64,000 bases of DNA from Candidatus Methanomethylophilaceae archaeon (GTDB lineage: Archaea; Thermoplasmatota; Thermoplasmata; Methanomassiliicoccales; Methanomethylophilaceae), in NCBI GenBank assembly GCA_017540825.1, contig JAFYAH010000036.1, positions 1 to 64,000 of the forward strand, in the 5' to 3' direction. A program made the position numbers and the translations under genes. Below, in pieces: positions 35,176-43,341 of this stretch (its first letter is position 1; every line of letters begins with the position of its first letter). The notes below the pieces were generated by a model. The model ran no database searches, was not told the DNA's origin, and was given only the letters and a program-made list of their open reading frames with translations.

Positions 35176-35979
35176 TTAGTTTGTATCGTTGGAAGAGGGG
35201 CTCCTCTGCCTGTAGACGGCGTCGGCCAGCTCCCCTATCTCGGACGGGCGGAGCTGCTCTATCCTCATGTCCAGGTACGGGACGCCCTCCGCAGACCTCA
35301 GCAGCCCGGCGGCCTTCAGCGACGTCCCGATCTTCTTCCTGCGGTGGTTGAACGCCACCTCGGTGACCTTGAAGAACGTCCTCTCGTCCAGCACGTCGAA
35401 CGGCGCCTTCCTGGGCGTGATCCTGACTATGGCCGAGTCCACCTTCGGGCGGGGGTTGAACCTGGACGCGGGGACCGTCTCCATGATCTCGCATTCGGCC
35501 CGGTAGAAGAGGTTGACCGTCAGGCGGGAGTAGTCCGGGCTCCCCACGTCAGCGACCATGCGGTCGGCGAACTCCTTCTGGACCATGACGACCGCGGTCC
35601 TGAACCCGTGCTCCAGGAGCTTGAATATGATCGGGGTGGAGACGCTGTAGGGGAGGTTGCTGACGAACACGTCGAACTCCGGGAAGGGCACCTTGACAGC
35701 GTCCCCGCGTATGAGCTCCAGGCGGCCGCCGTAGTTCTCTTGGATGTAATCGGCCAGCACCTCGTCCAGCTCTATGCAGGCGAGGCTTCCCGGGGTCTCC
35801 AGCAGCCTGCTCGTGAGGATCCCGAACCCGGGGCCGACCTCGAGGATCCTGTCCCCGGGGCGGATCCCGGCGTATCCCACGTGCCTGTCGGCCACGCGGG
35901 AGTCAGTCAGGAAGTTCTGCCCCTTGCTCTTCTTGGGGACGATGCCGGTGTCGGCTATGAGCCTGCCTGCGTCGCTCAT
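35176..35979 (-). CDS. ksgA: 16S rRNA dimethyladenosine transferase KsgA/Dim1
   Basis: 267 residues. It has G-Q-N-F-L-T-D at the N-terminus, SAM motif I L-E-V-G-P-G-F-G, the catalytic N-L-P-Y-S-V motif, and the C-terminal F-N-H-R-R-K-K. It dimethylates two adjacent adenines in helix 45 of 16S rRNA. The start overlaps the DUF655 stop (ATGA). Confidence 0.95.
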   Translation of the reverse strand: MSDAGRLIADTGIVPKKSKGQNFLTDSRVADRHVGYAGIRPGDRILEVGPGFGILTSRLLETPGSLACIELDEVLADYIQENYGGRLELIRGDAVKVPFPEFDVFVSNLPYSVSTPIIFKLLEHGFRTAVVMVQKEFADRMVADVGSPDYSRLTVNLFYRAECEIMETVPASRFNPRPKVDSAIVRITPRKAPFDVLDERTFFKVTEVAFNHRRKKIGTSLKAAGLLRSAEGVPYLDMRIEQLRPSEIGELADAVYRQRSPSSNDTN

Positions 35980-36527
35980 TTGGACACGAACAGGTAGCGC
36001 TTGAGGTCCGGGCTCTCTATCTCCTCGACGATGCGCCTGGCGATGAGCTTCTCGGGGGCCTTGACCTTCGTCCTCTCCGTGAGGTCGGCGAAGCTGGTGA
36101 AGCTCTCCTTCGACCTCTCCTTGAGGATCTCCTCCACGGACTTCTTCCCAAGGCCGGGGATCTCCTCGAGCAGGTGCTTGCGGAGGCTTATGGCCTGGGC
36201 CTCGTTGAAGAACCTCAGGAACCTCTCCTCGTTGGCCTTCACTATGGAGACGATGGCGTACTCGAGCTCGGAGCTGGCGTTGTTGGTCAGGTCAGCGATC
36301 CCGATGCGGCTCTTGACGTGGTCTATGACGTCGCGCTTCTTGTCCGCGGTGTCCTTGCCGATGTAGACCCTGTCGCCCACGCCGAAGACCGATCCCGTCT
36401 TGGGGACCAGGATGAACAGCTTGAACTCGCAGTCGCCGACGGCGTAGACCACGGGCTCCTTCCTGCCCATCCCCGACCCGGGCATGCCGGTCGGCAGATA
36501 ATCTAGAATGTAAGCGTATTCTTCCGT
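35976..36527 (-). CDS. DUF655 RNA-binding-like protein with apparent ACG start
   Basis: Conserved archaeal DUF655 protein: an N-terminal beta domain, then a helix-hairpin-helix (E-I-P-G-L-G-K-K-S-V-E-E-I-L). The first ATG (36485) would cut off the family-typical N-terminus E-E-Y-A-Y-I-L-D-Y-L-P-T-G, which is present in frame just upstream. No ATG, GTG or TTG precedes it, but an ACG codon at 36525-36527 lies seven bases after a GGAGG sequence, the ideal position for a start. If ACG is not used, the protein begins at 36485 and is truncated. Lies between rpoF and ksgA in the informational operon. Confidence 0.75.
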   Translation of the reverse strand, partial: TEEYAYILDYLPTGMPGSGMGRKEPVVYAVGDCEFKLFILVPKTGSVFGVGDRVYIGKDTADKKRDVIDHVKSRIGIADLTNNASSELEYAIVSIVKANEERFLRFFNEAQAISLRKHLLEEIPGLGKKSVEEILKERSKESFTSFADLTERTKVKAPEKLIARRIVEEIESPDLKRYLFVSK

Positions 36528-36543
36528 AGGGATCCCTCCGGGC

Positions 36544-36873
36544 TCAGTTGTCGTGCTCGATGTACTTGGCTACGATGTCCAGGATCTCCTGGATGTCGCT
36601 GCCCGTGAGCTCGACCCTCTCCTTGTAGAAGATCGCGCGAACGTCGTTTGGGTACTTGGGGAGGATGTCCGCTATCTTTATCGCGATGCGGTCTGTCACC
36701 TTGTCGAGCTTCTTGACTTCCTCGACGATGCTCAGAGTGTCCTCTACGGACAGGTAGGAGACCTTCTGAGCGTGCTCGAGCGCAGACCTCTGCGACGCGA
36801 GGAGTTCCCTCTTCTCGCTCTCCTCCATGAGGAGTTCCTTTACTTCAGCCAGTGTAACGTAACGCTCAGACAT
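36544..36873 (-). CDS. rpoF: RNA polymerase subunit Rpo4 (RpoF)
   Basis: 109 residues, the usual size. Helical protein with V-T-L-A-E-V-K-E-L-L at the N-terminus and the HRDC-like C-terminal half ending in I-A-D-I-L-P-K-Y-P-N-D-V-R-A-I. Forms the stalk of RNA polymerase with Rpo7. Located after rpl21e and before DUF655, an arrangement conserved across archaea. Confidence 0.93.
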   Translation of the reverse strand: MSERYVTLAEVKELLMEESEKRELLASQRSALEHAQKVSYLSVEDTLSIVEEVKKLDKVTDRIAIKIADILPKYPNDVRAIFYKERVELTGSDIQEILDIVAKYIEHDN

Positions 36874-38417
36874 GGTCTTCCTTCCTTCAGTTCTTGTTTT
36901 TGACTAGGTGCTCGGGGCGTGCGACGACGGTCTTCGTCTTGTTCCCGTCCTTGACGCTGATCTCGTAGGCGCTTCCCCTCTCTCCGATGACGATCCCGGT
37001 AAGCCCGTGGAATCTGGAGAAGGGCATGCCCTTGTGTACGCTGGGATCGATCACGATGTTGACCTTCTCTCCCTCCTCGAAGGTCTGGAGACCTTTGGTT
37101 ATAGGGGAGAGCCCGCGTGCCCTCACCTTCTTCTTCAGAAGGTTGCGGGTCTTGGTCCTTGTTCCTCTGGATGCCTGCATTGCTAATCCCTCGTGGTTCG
37201 TGGTAGTTGATCGCCAGCACATCGAGGGTCTCGACTTTGCACTGCACCCCGAGCCTTTCGGAGAAGCTCGGGACGCTGCGCCCGTCGTCGCCGGACACGA
37301 ACTCCTTGACGTAGGTCCCCGAATCGGTCTCTAGCTCGAGATCGAAGGAGTCGTCGGTGATCGAGTCCGCCTTGACCCAGTGAATCGTCCTCCTCCTCAC
37401 TAGGTCGGCGCGTCTGTGCTCGACTCTGCGTGGAGTCCTCTGATCGATAGTGGCGTCCTTGAACGATAATGCAACGTCAACTACTAGTTCTTTATTAACT
37501 TTGCCATCTGCCCTGACATGGACGCGGTAGACCTTGTCGGACGCCGCTCCCTTGTATCTTTCGACGGCCTCGCGCTTGGCGAAGTGCAGCTCCCTGAACC
37601 CTGCCAGCTGGTTCTCGTTGGCGCGCCTGGCCAGCTCGTCCAGGTCTATGTTCCTGACCTTGGGGTCGCTTATCTCCAGGACGAACGGCCTCCCGTCCCC
37701 CAGCATCCGGGCGTCTATGTCCTCGCGGCCCATCCCATGGAAGAAGTGCTCCTTCCCCCCGGTCATCTCGACGGCGATGTCGCCTATTATCTCCTGGACG
37801 GAGGTCTCGTACATCTTCCCTTTCCTGTGGCAGTGGTCGCATCCCTTTCCGTGGCAGACCCTGCAGGGCCAGATGGTCTGGGGGATCTCCCTGCTGTACT
37901 TGTTGTAGCGCCCGGCTATGAACAGCGGGGCTATGTCGAGCGCGACGTCGGCGAAGCGGGTGTCCACGCACGCCACGACCTGGGGGTTCTTGAATTCCAC
38001 CGGGCGGTGGATCGACTGTATGGCTATCTTGCCTATCTCGCGGTTGAGCTCGGACTTTATGCCCTCGGCGCTCTCCAGGCCGAGCTCCTCGACGATCTCC
38101 CTCTCCCTCTTGGCCACCTCGGGCTCCACCTTGGTGCCGATGAGGAAGTTGTCCGACTCGACCTCGTTCACCTTCTCGGCGGCCGCCTCAGCGAACCTCC
38201 CCACGAGGTCGAACACGTTCTCGCACAGGGGGCAGAACTCGTCCGCAGGGGCGTCGACGCCTCTCTCGGCCAGGGCCTCGCGGATCATCCTCCCGCGGAC
38301 GTCGTTGGTCATGCACGTCCCGAGCTTCCCGAACATGCGCCCCAGGCAGCGGTCGCACAGCCCTCTCGACGCCAGCGCCTCGGCCTTGTCGAGGCACCCC
38401 TCGATCCATTCCTCCAT
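36840..38417 (-). CDS. pus10: tRNA pseudouridine synthase Pus10, with run-on C-terminus
   Basis: Makes pseudouridine 54/55 in archaeal tRNA. An N-terminal THUMP-like region carries two zinc CXXC pairs (C-D-R-C, C-P-L-C) and a second set in C-R-V-C-H-G-K-G-C. The catalytic domain follows, with G-R-E-D-I-D-A-R-M-L-G carrying the nucleophilic Asp. Family members end near residue 405 (base ~37200, L-D-V-L-A-I-N-Y-H). Here the frame stays open for ~360 more bases across rpl21e and into rpoF, giving a basic, low-complexity tail with no similarity. A lost stop or an indel near 37200 is likely. Confidence 0.85.
   Translation of the reverse strand: MEEWIEGCLDKAEALASRGLCDRCLGRMFGKLGTCMTNDVRGRMIREALAERGVDAPADEFCPLCENVFDLVGRFAEAAAEKVNEVESDNFLIGTKVEPEVAKREREIVEELGLESAEGIKSELNREIGKIAIQSIHRPVEFKNPQVVACVDTRFADVALDIAPLFIAGRYNKYSREIPQTIWPCRVCHGKGCDHCHRKGKMYETSVQEIIGDIAVEMTGGKEHFFHGMGREDIDARMLGDGRPFVLEISDPKVRNIDLDELARRANENQLAGFRELHFAKREAVERYKGAASDKVYRVHVRADGKVNKELVVDVALSFKDATIDQRTPRRVEHRRADLVRRRTIHWVKADSITDDSFDLELETDSGTYVKEFVSGDDGRSVPSFSERLGVQCKVETLDVLAINYHEPRGISNAGIQRNKDQDPQPSEEEGEGTRALPYNQRSPDLRGGREGQHRDRSQRTQGHALLQIPRAYRDRHRREGKRLRDQRQGREQDEDRRRTPRAPSQKQELKEGRPCLSVTLHWLK
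36887..37180 (-). CDS. rpl21e: 50S ribosomal protein L21e (eL21)
   Basis: 97 residues from ATG 37180. S-R-G-T-R-T-K-T-R at the N-terminus and the SH3-like core G-L-T-G-I-V-I-G-E-R-G are typical. The run-on of pus10 passes over the whole gene in another frame, but the eL21 frame is intact. Confidence 0.95.
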   Translation of the reverse strand: MQASRGTRTKTRNLLKKKVRARGLSPITKGLQTFEEGEKVNIVIDPSVHKGMPFSRFHGLTGIVIGERGSAYEISVKDGNKTKTVVARPEHLVKNKN

Positions 38418-38426
38418 CGTCGTCCC

Positions 38427-38975
38427 TCAGAGGTCGAACCCCATCTCGGAGATCCTCAGCATGGGGCGCTGGCTCTCGAGGTAGTGGTAAACCGTCGCAT
38501 GCTCGCTTCCGCTCAGGAGCATCTCCACGGCGTGCTTGGCGACGGGCAGGCTGATGCTGTTGCCTATAAGCGCAGCGGTGTTTCCGTAGATGACCATGTC
38601 GCAGCCGGTAAGGTCCTCTATTATCCTGCGGGTCTTCCCGTTCTTCCCTATCAGGCGGCCCCTGACGCGGGCGACCTGGCTGGAGCGGTCCCCGACGAAC
38701 TCCTTTATGTCGACTACCTCCAGGTACTCGTCGTCGTCGAAGAGTCTCATGGCCTTGTCCGGGTTGAACCCCCTGCCGACTGCCTTCACTACGTCGAGGA
38801 TCTTTAGGGCCATGACGGGGTCCTCCAGCTCCACGTCGTCGTGGATGACGACCTCGCCGTCCTCTGTGTTTATGTCTATCTTTATCCCGGAGGCTTTCTG
38901 AAGGGCCTTCTTGGTCTCTCCGTTCTTGCCTATCAGGGTGCCTACCCTGTCGGCCGGGACCCTTATCGTTCTCAT
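38427..38975 (-). CDS. KH-domain RNA-binding protein, Dim2/Pno1 type
   Basis: 182 residues with two KH domains: L-I-G-K-N-G-E-T (~14) and R-L-I-G-K-N-G-K-T (~108). Archaeal counterpart of Dim2/Pno1, which binds the 3' end of small-subunit rRNA during maturation. Its overlap with the RIO1 gene upstream and linkage to ksgA fit a ribosome-biogenesis operon. Confidence 0.9.
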   Translation of the reverse strand: MRTIRVPADRVGTLIGKNGETKKALQKASGIKIDINTEDGEVVIHDDVELEDPVMALKILDVVKAVGRGFNPDKAMRLFDDDEYLEVVDIKEFVGDRSSQVARVRGRLIGKNGKTRRIIEDLTGCDMVIYGNTAALIGNSISLPVAKHAVEMLLSGSEHATVYHYLESQRPMLRISEMGFDL

Positions 38976-39763
38976 TCCTCATCCTCCTCGTCTTCGCCGT
39001 TGAGGGTCTCGTCCAGGATCACCGAGTCCTCGATGACGTCCGCGCCCCTCTGCCTGAAGAACCTGTTCACGTTGCGTATGTCCCTCTCCAGGTAGTCCTT
39101 CGCGTTGTAGAAGTCCGACGTCATCGCCTGCCCCACGTCTATCATGATGGGCTGCCCGTCCAGCATGAGGACGTTGTACTCGCTGAGGTCCCCGTGGACG
39201 AGATGGGCGTCCCGCCATCCGTCGACGATGAACGACACGACCTCGTCGTACGTGTCCGTGGGGTCCTCCAGGACGCAGTCCTTGAGCTGGGGCGCGGGGC
39301 CGGAGTCGTCCCCTATGTACTCCATCAGGAGGCAGTTATTGTCGAAGGCGATGGGCTCCGGCACGGGGAGCTCCGCGTCGCAGTACCTGACCAGGTTCTT
39401 GTACTCCTTGTTCACCCAGGCGTAGATCATCTTCCAGCGGTTCCCCCTGACGCCCCTGAACCTGGGGTCGCCCTCCACGTACTGCGAGACCCTCTTGAAG
39501 GTGGAGGTGGAGGTCCTGAAGATCTTCAGCGCCGCGGGGTCCCCGTCCTCGTCGGTGACGTAGAAGACGTTCCCCTCCTTCCCGGTGGATATGGGGTAGT
39601 GCACCCTGTCTATGAGGCCGTCGGTCATGAGCCCGTAGATGGTCATCAGGGTCTTCTTGTCGAAGACTTCGCCGTCGGTCTGCCTCTCGTCCCCGGTCTT
39701 GTTGGTCTTCAGGGCGTCCACATGCTTCTCCAGGTAGGCGTAGGTCTCTTCGTACGAAGGCAT
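38972..39763 (-). CDS. rio1: RIO1-type serine kinase
   Basis: 263 residues. RIO signatures are S-T-G-K-E-G-N-V-F-Y (P-loop substitute), A-L-K-I-F-R, the catalytic H-G-D-L-S-E-Y-N and metal-binding I-M-I-D-V-G-Q. An acidic tail closes the protein. Acts in late small-subunit maturation. Its stop overlaps the KH-protein start. Confidence 0.95.
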   Translation of the reverse strand: MPSYEETYAYLEKHVDALKTNKTGDERQTDGEVFDKKTLMTIYGLMTDGLIDRVHYPISTGKEGNVFYVTDEDGDPAALKIFRTSTSTFKRVSQYVEGDPRFRGVRGNRWKMIYAWVNKEYKNLVRYCDAELPVPEPIAFDNNCLLMEYIGDDSGPAPQLKDCVLEDPTDTYDEVVSFIVDGWRDAHLVHGDLSEYNVLMLDGQPIMIDVGQAMTSDFYNAKDYLERDIRNVNRFFRQRGADVIEDSVILDETLNGEDEEDEE

Positions 39764-39779
39764 GCGGGCTCCTCCCAGG

Positions 39780-40109
39780 TCAGAAGATGTCCAGGTTCTT
39801 GGGCACCTTGTTCCTTCTGCTCAGGTTTACCGCCTGGGTCTTGGTGTATCTGAACCTTATGTCGCACTTGTCGGGCTGGAAGTCCCAAACGGATATGATG
39901 AGGAGGTCCCCCTCCCTTATCCACATGCGCTTCTTTATCTTTCCAGGTATGCGGCCGGTGCGGGACACCCCGTCCTCGCACATGACCTTGATCTTAGACG
40001 CTCCCAGGAGCTGGTCCGCTATTCCGAACATCTCGCCCTCCTTGATGTTGGGCAGACGTACGCGCGTGACATCTTCGTCCGGGGATTCCAACGGCTGGTT
40101 GTCGCTCAT
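39780..40109 (-). CDS. Translation initiation factor aIF1A
   Basis: 109 residues with the S1/OB fold of aIF1A: C-E-D-G-V-S-R-T-G-R-I-P-G-K-I-K-K-R-M-W, then W-D-F-Q-P-D-K-C-D-I. Family-typical length. First gene of the informational operon. A strong TATA box TTTTATAAAA (about 40144-40153) lies ~40 bases upstream. Confidence 0.95.
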   Translation of the reverse strand: MSDNQPLESPDEDVTRVRLPNIKEGEMFGIADQLLGASKIKVMCEDGVSRTGRIPGKIKKRMWIREGDLLIISVWDFQPDKCDIRFRYTKTQAVNLSRRNKVPKNLDIF

Positions 40110-40212
40110 CTTTTATCACCGATGGGCGCATCATCAAACGTTCTTTTATAAAAACATACCCTTAGACTTTTCTTATTCCAAGGCTGGACGGAAAGCTAGC
40201 GCTCTTGCAAAG

Positions 40213-40221
40213 TATTATAAT
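40213..40221 (+). promoter_or_regulatory. TATA box of tRNA-Glu
   Basis: TATTATAAT centred about 27 bases before the first base of the tRNA, in an otherwise short AT-rich gap. Confidence 0.6.
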
Positions 40222-40243
40222 CAGGATACAGATGGGGGTCTAG

Positions 40244-40316
40244 GCTCCGGTAGTGTAGCGGCCAATCATTCAGCCCTTTCGAGGCTGACACACGGGTTCG
40301 AATCCCGTCCGGAGCA
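40244..40316 (+). tRNA. tRNA-Glu (TTC)
   Basis: Acceptor GCTCCGG pairs with CCGGAGC. The anticodon stem CAGCC/GGCTG holds loop CTTTCGA with anticodon TTC at 40278-40280. The T-arm CGGGTTCGAATCCCG is canonical. CCA is not encoded. The convergent HAD-like gene reads antisense into its 3' half. Confidence 0.95.
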
Positions 40317-41421
40317 CTCGCCTTCCCAATATCTTCTCTCTGGCCTTCTCGCTGATCTCGCACAGGTCGTCTATGTCCTCGTCCGCGGTTATGTAGACCT
40401 CCGGGAACGGGTCCTTCTCCTTTAGGAGGTGGTCTCCCAGGTTCCGGTCCGGGAAGTCCCCGCTGTCCACGAAGCCGTCGTCCCAGGCTTCTGCCAGGTC
40501 CATGACCGCCTGTATTCCCTTGTCGTAGAACACGTGGGCCAGCACTGCCCCGACGGTGGCGCTCTCGGATATGACCGCGATGTTGCTGCCCCTGACGGCG
40601 AAGTCCGACCCGTTGAAAGCTATGGACAGCCCCGAGGCGTCCCTGACCAGGTCCATGGTCTGGTAGTCGGTGTGGTCGCCGCCTATATATACGGTCCCGT
40701 CCAGGTCGATGCTGTTCTGCCTCCTGAGGTCCAGGAGCCTGTAGGCCTTCTTGCTCGAGTTCATCGGGACGCAGGACTCCATCAGGGCCCTCCCCGGCTC
40801 GTTCATGCCGTCGGACAGGGCGTCGTCCAGCACCTTCGCGATCTTGATGTCCCTGCTGTCCAGGCTCATCGGAACGTTCAGGCGGTACCTGACGTCCGGT
40901 ATCTCCAGGGAGCCGATCTTCTCGGCGGCCTCCCTGAGCTCCTTCGACGCCACGCGGCCTATCATGCAGTGGTCTATGTCGGACTCGGTGCAGGCGGACT
41001 CGCAGAGGGCGATGTCGAGCTCGTTCTCGAGGGCCAGCATGCTCTGCTCGTACGCCGAGGTGGTGATGTAGGTCGGCATGAGCTCCGACAGGTACTCCAG
41101 GGACGCCTTCGCCTCCGGCATGAGCCTCAGGTCCTTCTTGGAGCACTCGAACAGGACGTTGTCCGTCGCCCCGTACGCCTTGAGGAAGGGGATGGCGAAC
41201 TTGGGGACGTTCCCGGCCACGGCCTCCTCCCTCCCCAGAACGTAGGTCACCAGGGTGTCGTACCTGCACAGGACGTCGTAGAAGTGCCCCCCGTTCGGGA
41301 TTATCCTCTCGCAGAGGTCCCTGACGCTGTCGTTCGTGGTAATGAATCCCCTGCACCCGCATACGAGCATCTTGTCGTTGGGAAGCCCCAGCTCGAGCGT
41401 GGGGTCGAACTCTCCCGCCAT
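40270..41421 (-). CDS. HAD-superfamily (COG4030/EhaR-like) protein lacking the nucleophile
   Basis: 383 residues from ATG 41421. The sequence follows the archaeal COG4030 family, annotated in methanogens as EhaR-like: F-L-K-A-Y-G-A-T-D-N, I-T-T-S-A-Y-E-Q and Y-I-G-G-D-H-T-D-Y-Q. The N-terminal HAD nucleophile motif, D-C-E-G in family members as I recall them, reads G-C-R-G, so the catalytic Asp is missing and phosphatase activity is doubtful. The last ~16 residues are antisense to tRNA-Glu. Confidence 0.65.
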   Translation of the reverse strand: MAGEFDPTLELGLPNDKMLVCGCRGFITTNDSVRDLCERIIPNGGHFYDVLCRYDTLVTYVLGREEAVAGNVPKFAIPFLKAYGATDNVLFECSKKDLRLMPEAKASLEYLSELMPTYITTSAYEQSMLALENELDIALCESACTESDIDHCMIGRVASKELREAAEKIGSLEIPDVRYRLNVPMSLDSRDIKIAKVLDDALSDGMNEPGRALMESCVPMNSSKKAYRLLDLRRQNSIDLDGTVYIGGDHTDYQTMDLVRDASGLSIAFNGSDFAVRGSNIAVISESATVGAVLAHVFYDKGIQAVMDLAEAWDDGFVDSGDFPDRNLGDHLLKEKDPFPEVYITADEDIDDLCEISEKAREKILGRRVLRTGFEPVCQPRKG

Positions 41422-42248
41422 CGGAATCCCTCCAGGGACGCGTCCACCTGCGCGGAGAGGTCGTAGGGGCCGTCGATCGGCTTCCCGTCGGCGTACAGCC
41501 TTTTGTCCCTCATTGACACCTTCCCGTCCGCGAACGCCTTTATCGTCGAGACTATCAGGGGGAGCTCCCTCCTGGAGCCGTCCTCCCTTATCTTCTTGAA
41601 GAGGGGCTCCTCGGTCCCCTCGCTCCGCCTTATGTCGTCGAGGCTGGAGGTCTCCAGCTTCCTCTCCATGTCCTCCCAGAGGCGGTCGTAGCCTTCCCCG
41701 CGTATCGGGAACTCGCAGTAGGTCAGGGCGGCGCCCCGGTCCCACTCCTCGGTGCATATGTGCATCATGGCGCCCTGGCTATCCGCCCTCTCGGCGATGA
41801 GCTGCCAGATTACCTCCTGCCAGGTCCCCTTCGGGCCGTCCGGGAGGGCGGGGTGGAGGTTCAGCATGTCGTACTCCCTGCAGGTCTCGTCGTCCATCCA
41901 CATCATGTATCCGGCCAGGATGCCCAGGTCGAACCGGTAGGGGGACGTCTTCTCCCTGAGGACCTTCCCGTACTCGGCCCTCCACGCGTCCTCGTCCTTC
42001 TCGCGGAGCTCGGGCTCGAACCTCTTCCAGGACGCGGTGACCAGCGGGATGCCGTATCCGCGGACCATGTCGAAGAAGATCTCCCTCTGCTCCCTGCGGG
42101 GGTTGTCCTCCTCTTCGTTGTCCCAGTTGCAGAACACGAACGGGATCTCGACGTCTAGCACCCCTTCGGCCTTCTTGTCCATGACGGCCTTGAGGAGATT
42201 GCGGGACCCTGGGCCCCTGCCTGTGGAGAACCAACCTAATCTGAGCAT
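41301..42248 (-). CDS. PurN-like formyltransferase-fold protein
   Basis: 315 residues from ATG 42248. L-G-W-F-S-T-G-R-G-P-G-S-R-N-L-L at the N-terminus and L-N-L-H-P-A-L-P-D-G-P-K-G-T-W-Q match the formyl-transferase fold, including the Asn-His pair of glycinamide ribonucleotide transformylase (PurN). Longer than PurN (~200) with an added C-terminal region. The last ~40 residues overlap the HAD-like gene start by 121 bases and look non-conserved, suggesting a lost stop near 41420. Substrate uncertain. Confidence 0.65.
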   Translation of the reverse strand: MLRLGWFSTGRGPGSRNLLKAVMDKKAEGVLDVEIPFVFCNWDNEEEDNPRREQREIFFDMVRGYGIPLVTASWKRFEPELREKDEDAWRAEYGKVLREKTSPYRFDLGILAGYMMWMDDETCREYDMLNLHPALPDGPKGTWQEVIWQLIAERADSQGAMMHICTEEWDRGAALTYCEFPIRGEGYDRLWEDMERKLETSSLDDIRRSEGTEEPLFKKIREDGSRRELPLIVSTIKAFADGKVSMRDKRLYADGKPIDGPYDLSAQVDASLEGFRWRESSTPRSSWGFPTTRCSYAGAGDSLPRTTASGTSARG

Positions 42249-42266
42249 CGTCCCGCCATAGTCGAG

Positions 42267-42283
42267 CATATAGATAAAAATGG
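42267..42283. promoter_or_regulatory. Shared TATA-rich promoter at the host/provirus boundary
   Basis: CATATAGATAAAAATGG can serve as a TATA element for both the host PurN-like gene (- strand, ATG 19 bases away) and the first provirus gene (+ strand, ATG 42314). Upstream genes are host-like on the - strand, downstream genes all viral on the + strand, so the left provirus edge lies near here. No duplicated attachment sequence is recognisable. Confidence 0.4.
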
Positions 42284-42313
42284 TCAGACGCCGGGCCTGC
42301 AGGAAGAAAGAGA

Positions 42314-42586
42314 ATGAAACCGATATCTCTCGAATCTGTTTGCAGAGTTGTCTACGACCGCAACGAGGCCAGGATACGCCGTCAGAAGGAGTTCAAGGCC
42401 CCTGCTCTTCCCTACTCCAGGGAGGACTTCACCAAGGACGTGCTCTCCGGAGGGTTCATCCTGTCGCCGACCACGGTCAAGGCCAAGTGGAAGGCGCTGG
42501 AGGCGACCGGCGTCGTGGTCAGGGGAGGATACAGCACCGCCCTCAACATCAAGGCGCTGGAGCAGATGGCGGAGGCGTGCGAATGA
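42314..42586 (+). CDS. Small DNA-binding-like protein, first provirus gene
   Basis: 90 residues. The second half (S-P-T-T-V-K-A-K-W-K-A-L-E-A-T-G-V-V-V) resembles a winged-helix recognition helix and wing, like the mini-proteins further right. No exact family recognised. It is overlapped by the ERF gene (ATGA). Confidence 0.6.
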   Translation: MKPISLESVCRVVYDRNEARIRRQKEFKAPALPYSREDFTKDVLSGGFILSPTTVKAKWKALEATGVVVRGGYSTALNIKALEQMAEACE

Positions 42587-43341
42587 CCGGCGCACACACT
42601 GCACACACAAAGCCCACCGAGACCGTCCCCGAGGCAGTGGAGGTCTCGGAGGGGGTCGCACACACAGCGCACACACAGCCCCGCAACGTCCACCAGCGCC
42701 TCAACGACGCCCGCGCGGTGCTCCGCAAGCGGGCCTTCTCGAAGGACCTGGCCAACAAGCAGTTCTCGTCGGTGTCCATCGACGCCATGAGGGACGCCGT
42801 CCAGGAGGCCATCATCGCCGCCGGGCTCAACCTCGTCCTGGTCGGCAAGGAGTTCAGCGTGTCGGCGTCCGGCCCGACCAAGACCTTCGTCGGGACCGCC
42901 AAGATGAGGGTCGTGAACGTCGACGACCCCTCCGACGTCGTGGAGTACTGGACCGAGTCGTATGCGAACGACAACGGCGACAAGGGCCTGAGCAAGTGGG
43001 ACACGGGCCTCCTCAAGACCGCCTACAAGGAAATCTTCCAGATCGGGGAGAGGGGCAAGGACGACATCGACTCCTACTCCAACGAGGAGCTGGAGTCCGA
43101 GGCGGAGAGGATCGAGGCCATCCGCGAGCGCAGGGCCAGACGCGCAGAGGCGGTCAAGGACGACCCCTTCTTCGGCAAGGCCGAGGACCCGCTGTCCTCC
43201 CTCCGCCGCCAGATCGGACCGCTGATGACGGACCACGCCGACGTCGTGAGGCGCTACAAGGCCGAGAACGGCCCCGTCCCCACATGGAGCGAGGACGTCC
43301 TCAAGGCGTGCATCGCCGAGGCCAAGGGGGGAGAGCAGTGA
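42583..43341 (+). CDS. ERF-family single-strand annealing protein
   Basis: 252 residues. The ERF core spans ~40-190: V-S-I-D-A-M-R-D-A-V-Q-E-A-I, G-T-A-K-M-R-V-V-N and the family glycine/serine stretch as G-D-K-G-L-S-K-W-D-T-G-L-L-K-T-A-Y-K. Anneals complementary single strands in phage recombination. The N-terminus carries two copies of A-H-T-A-H-T encoded by GCACACAC repeats flanking an 8-bp inverted repeat (CCGAGACC/GGTCTCGG, 42617-42649). Confidence 0.75.
   Translation: MTGAHTAHTKPTETVPEAVEVSEGVAHTAHTQPRNVHQRLNDARAVLRKRAFSKDLANKQFSSVSIDAMRDAVQEAIIAAGLNLVLVGKEFSVSASGPTKTFVGTAKMRVVNVDDPSDVVEYWTESYANDNGDKGLSKWDTGLLKTAYKEIFQIGERGKDDIDSYSNEELESEAERIEAIRERRARRAEAVKDDPFFGKAEDPLSSLRRQIGPLMTDHADVVRRYKAENGPVPTWSEDVLKACIAEAKGGEQ

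Noticed and set aside
40244-42314. tRNA-Glu as the provirus integration site
   Set aside because: Two host-like genes separate it from the first viral gene, and no repeated tRNA 3' end is visible in the window.
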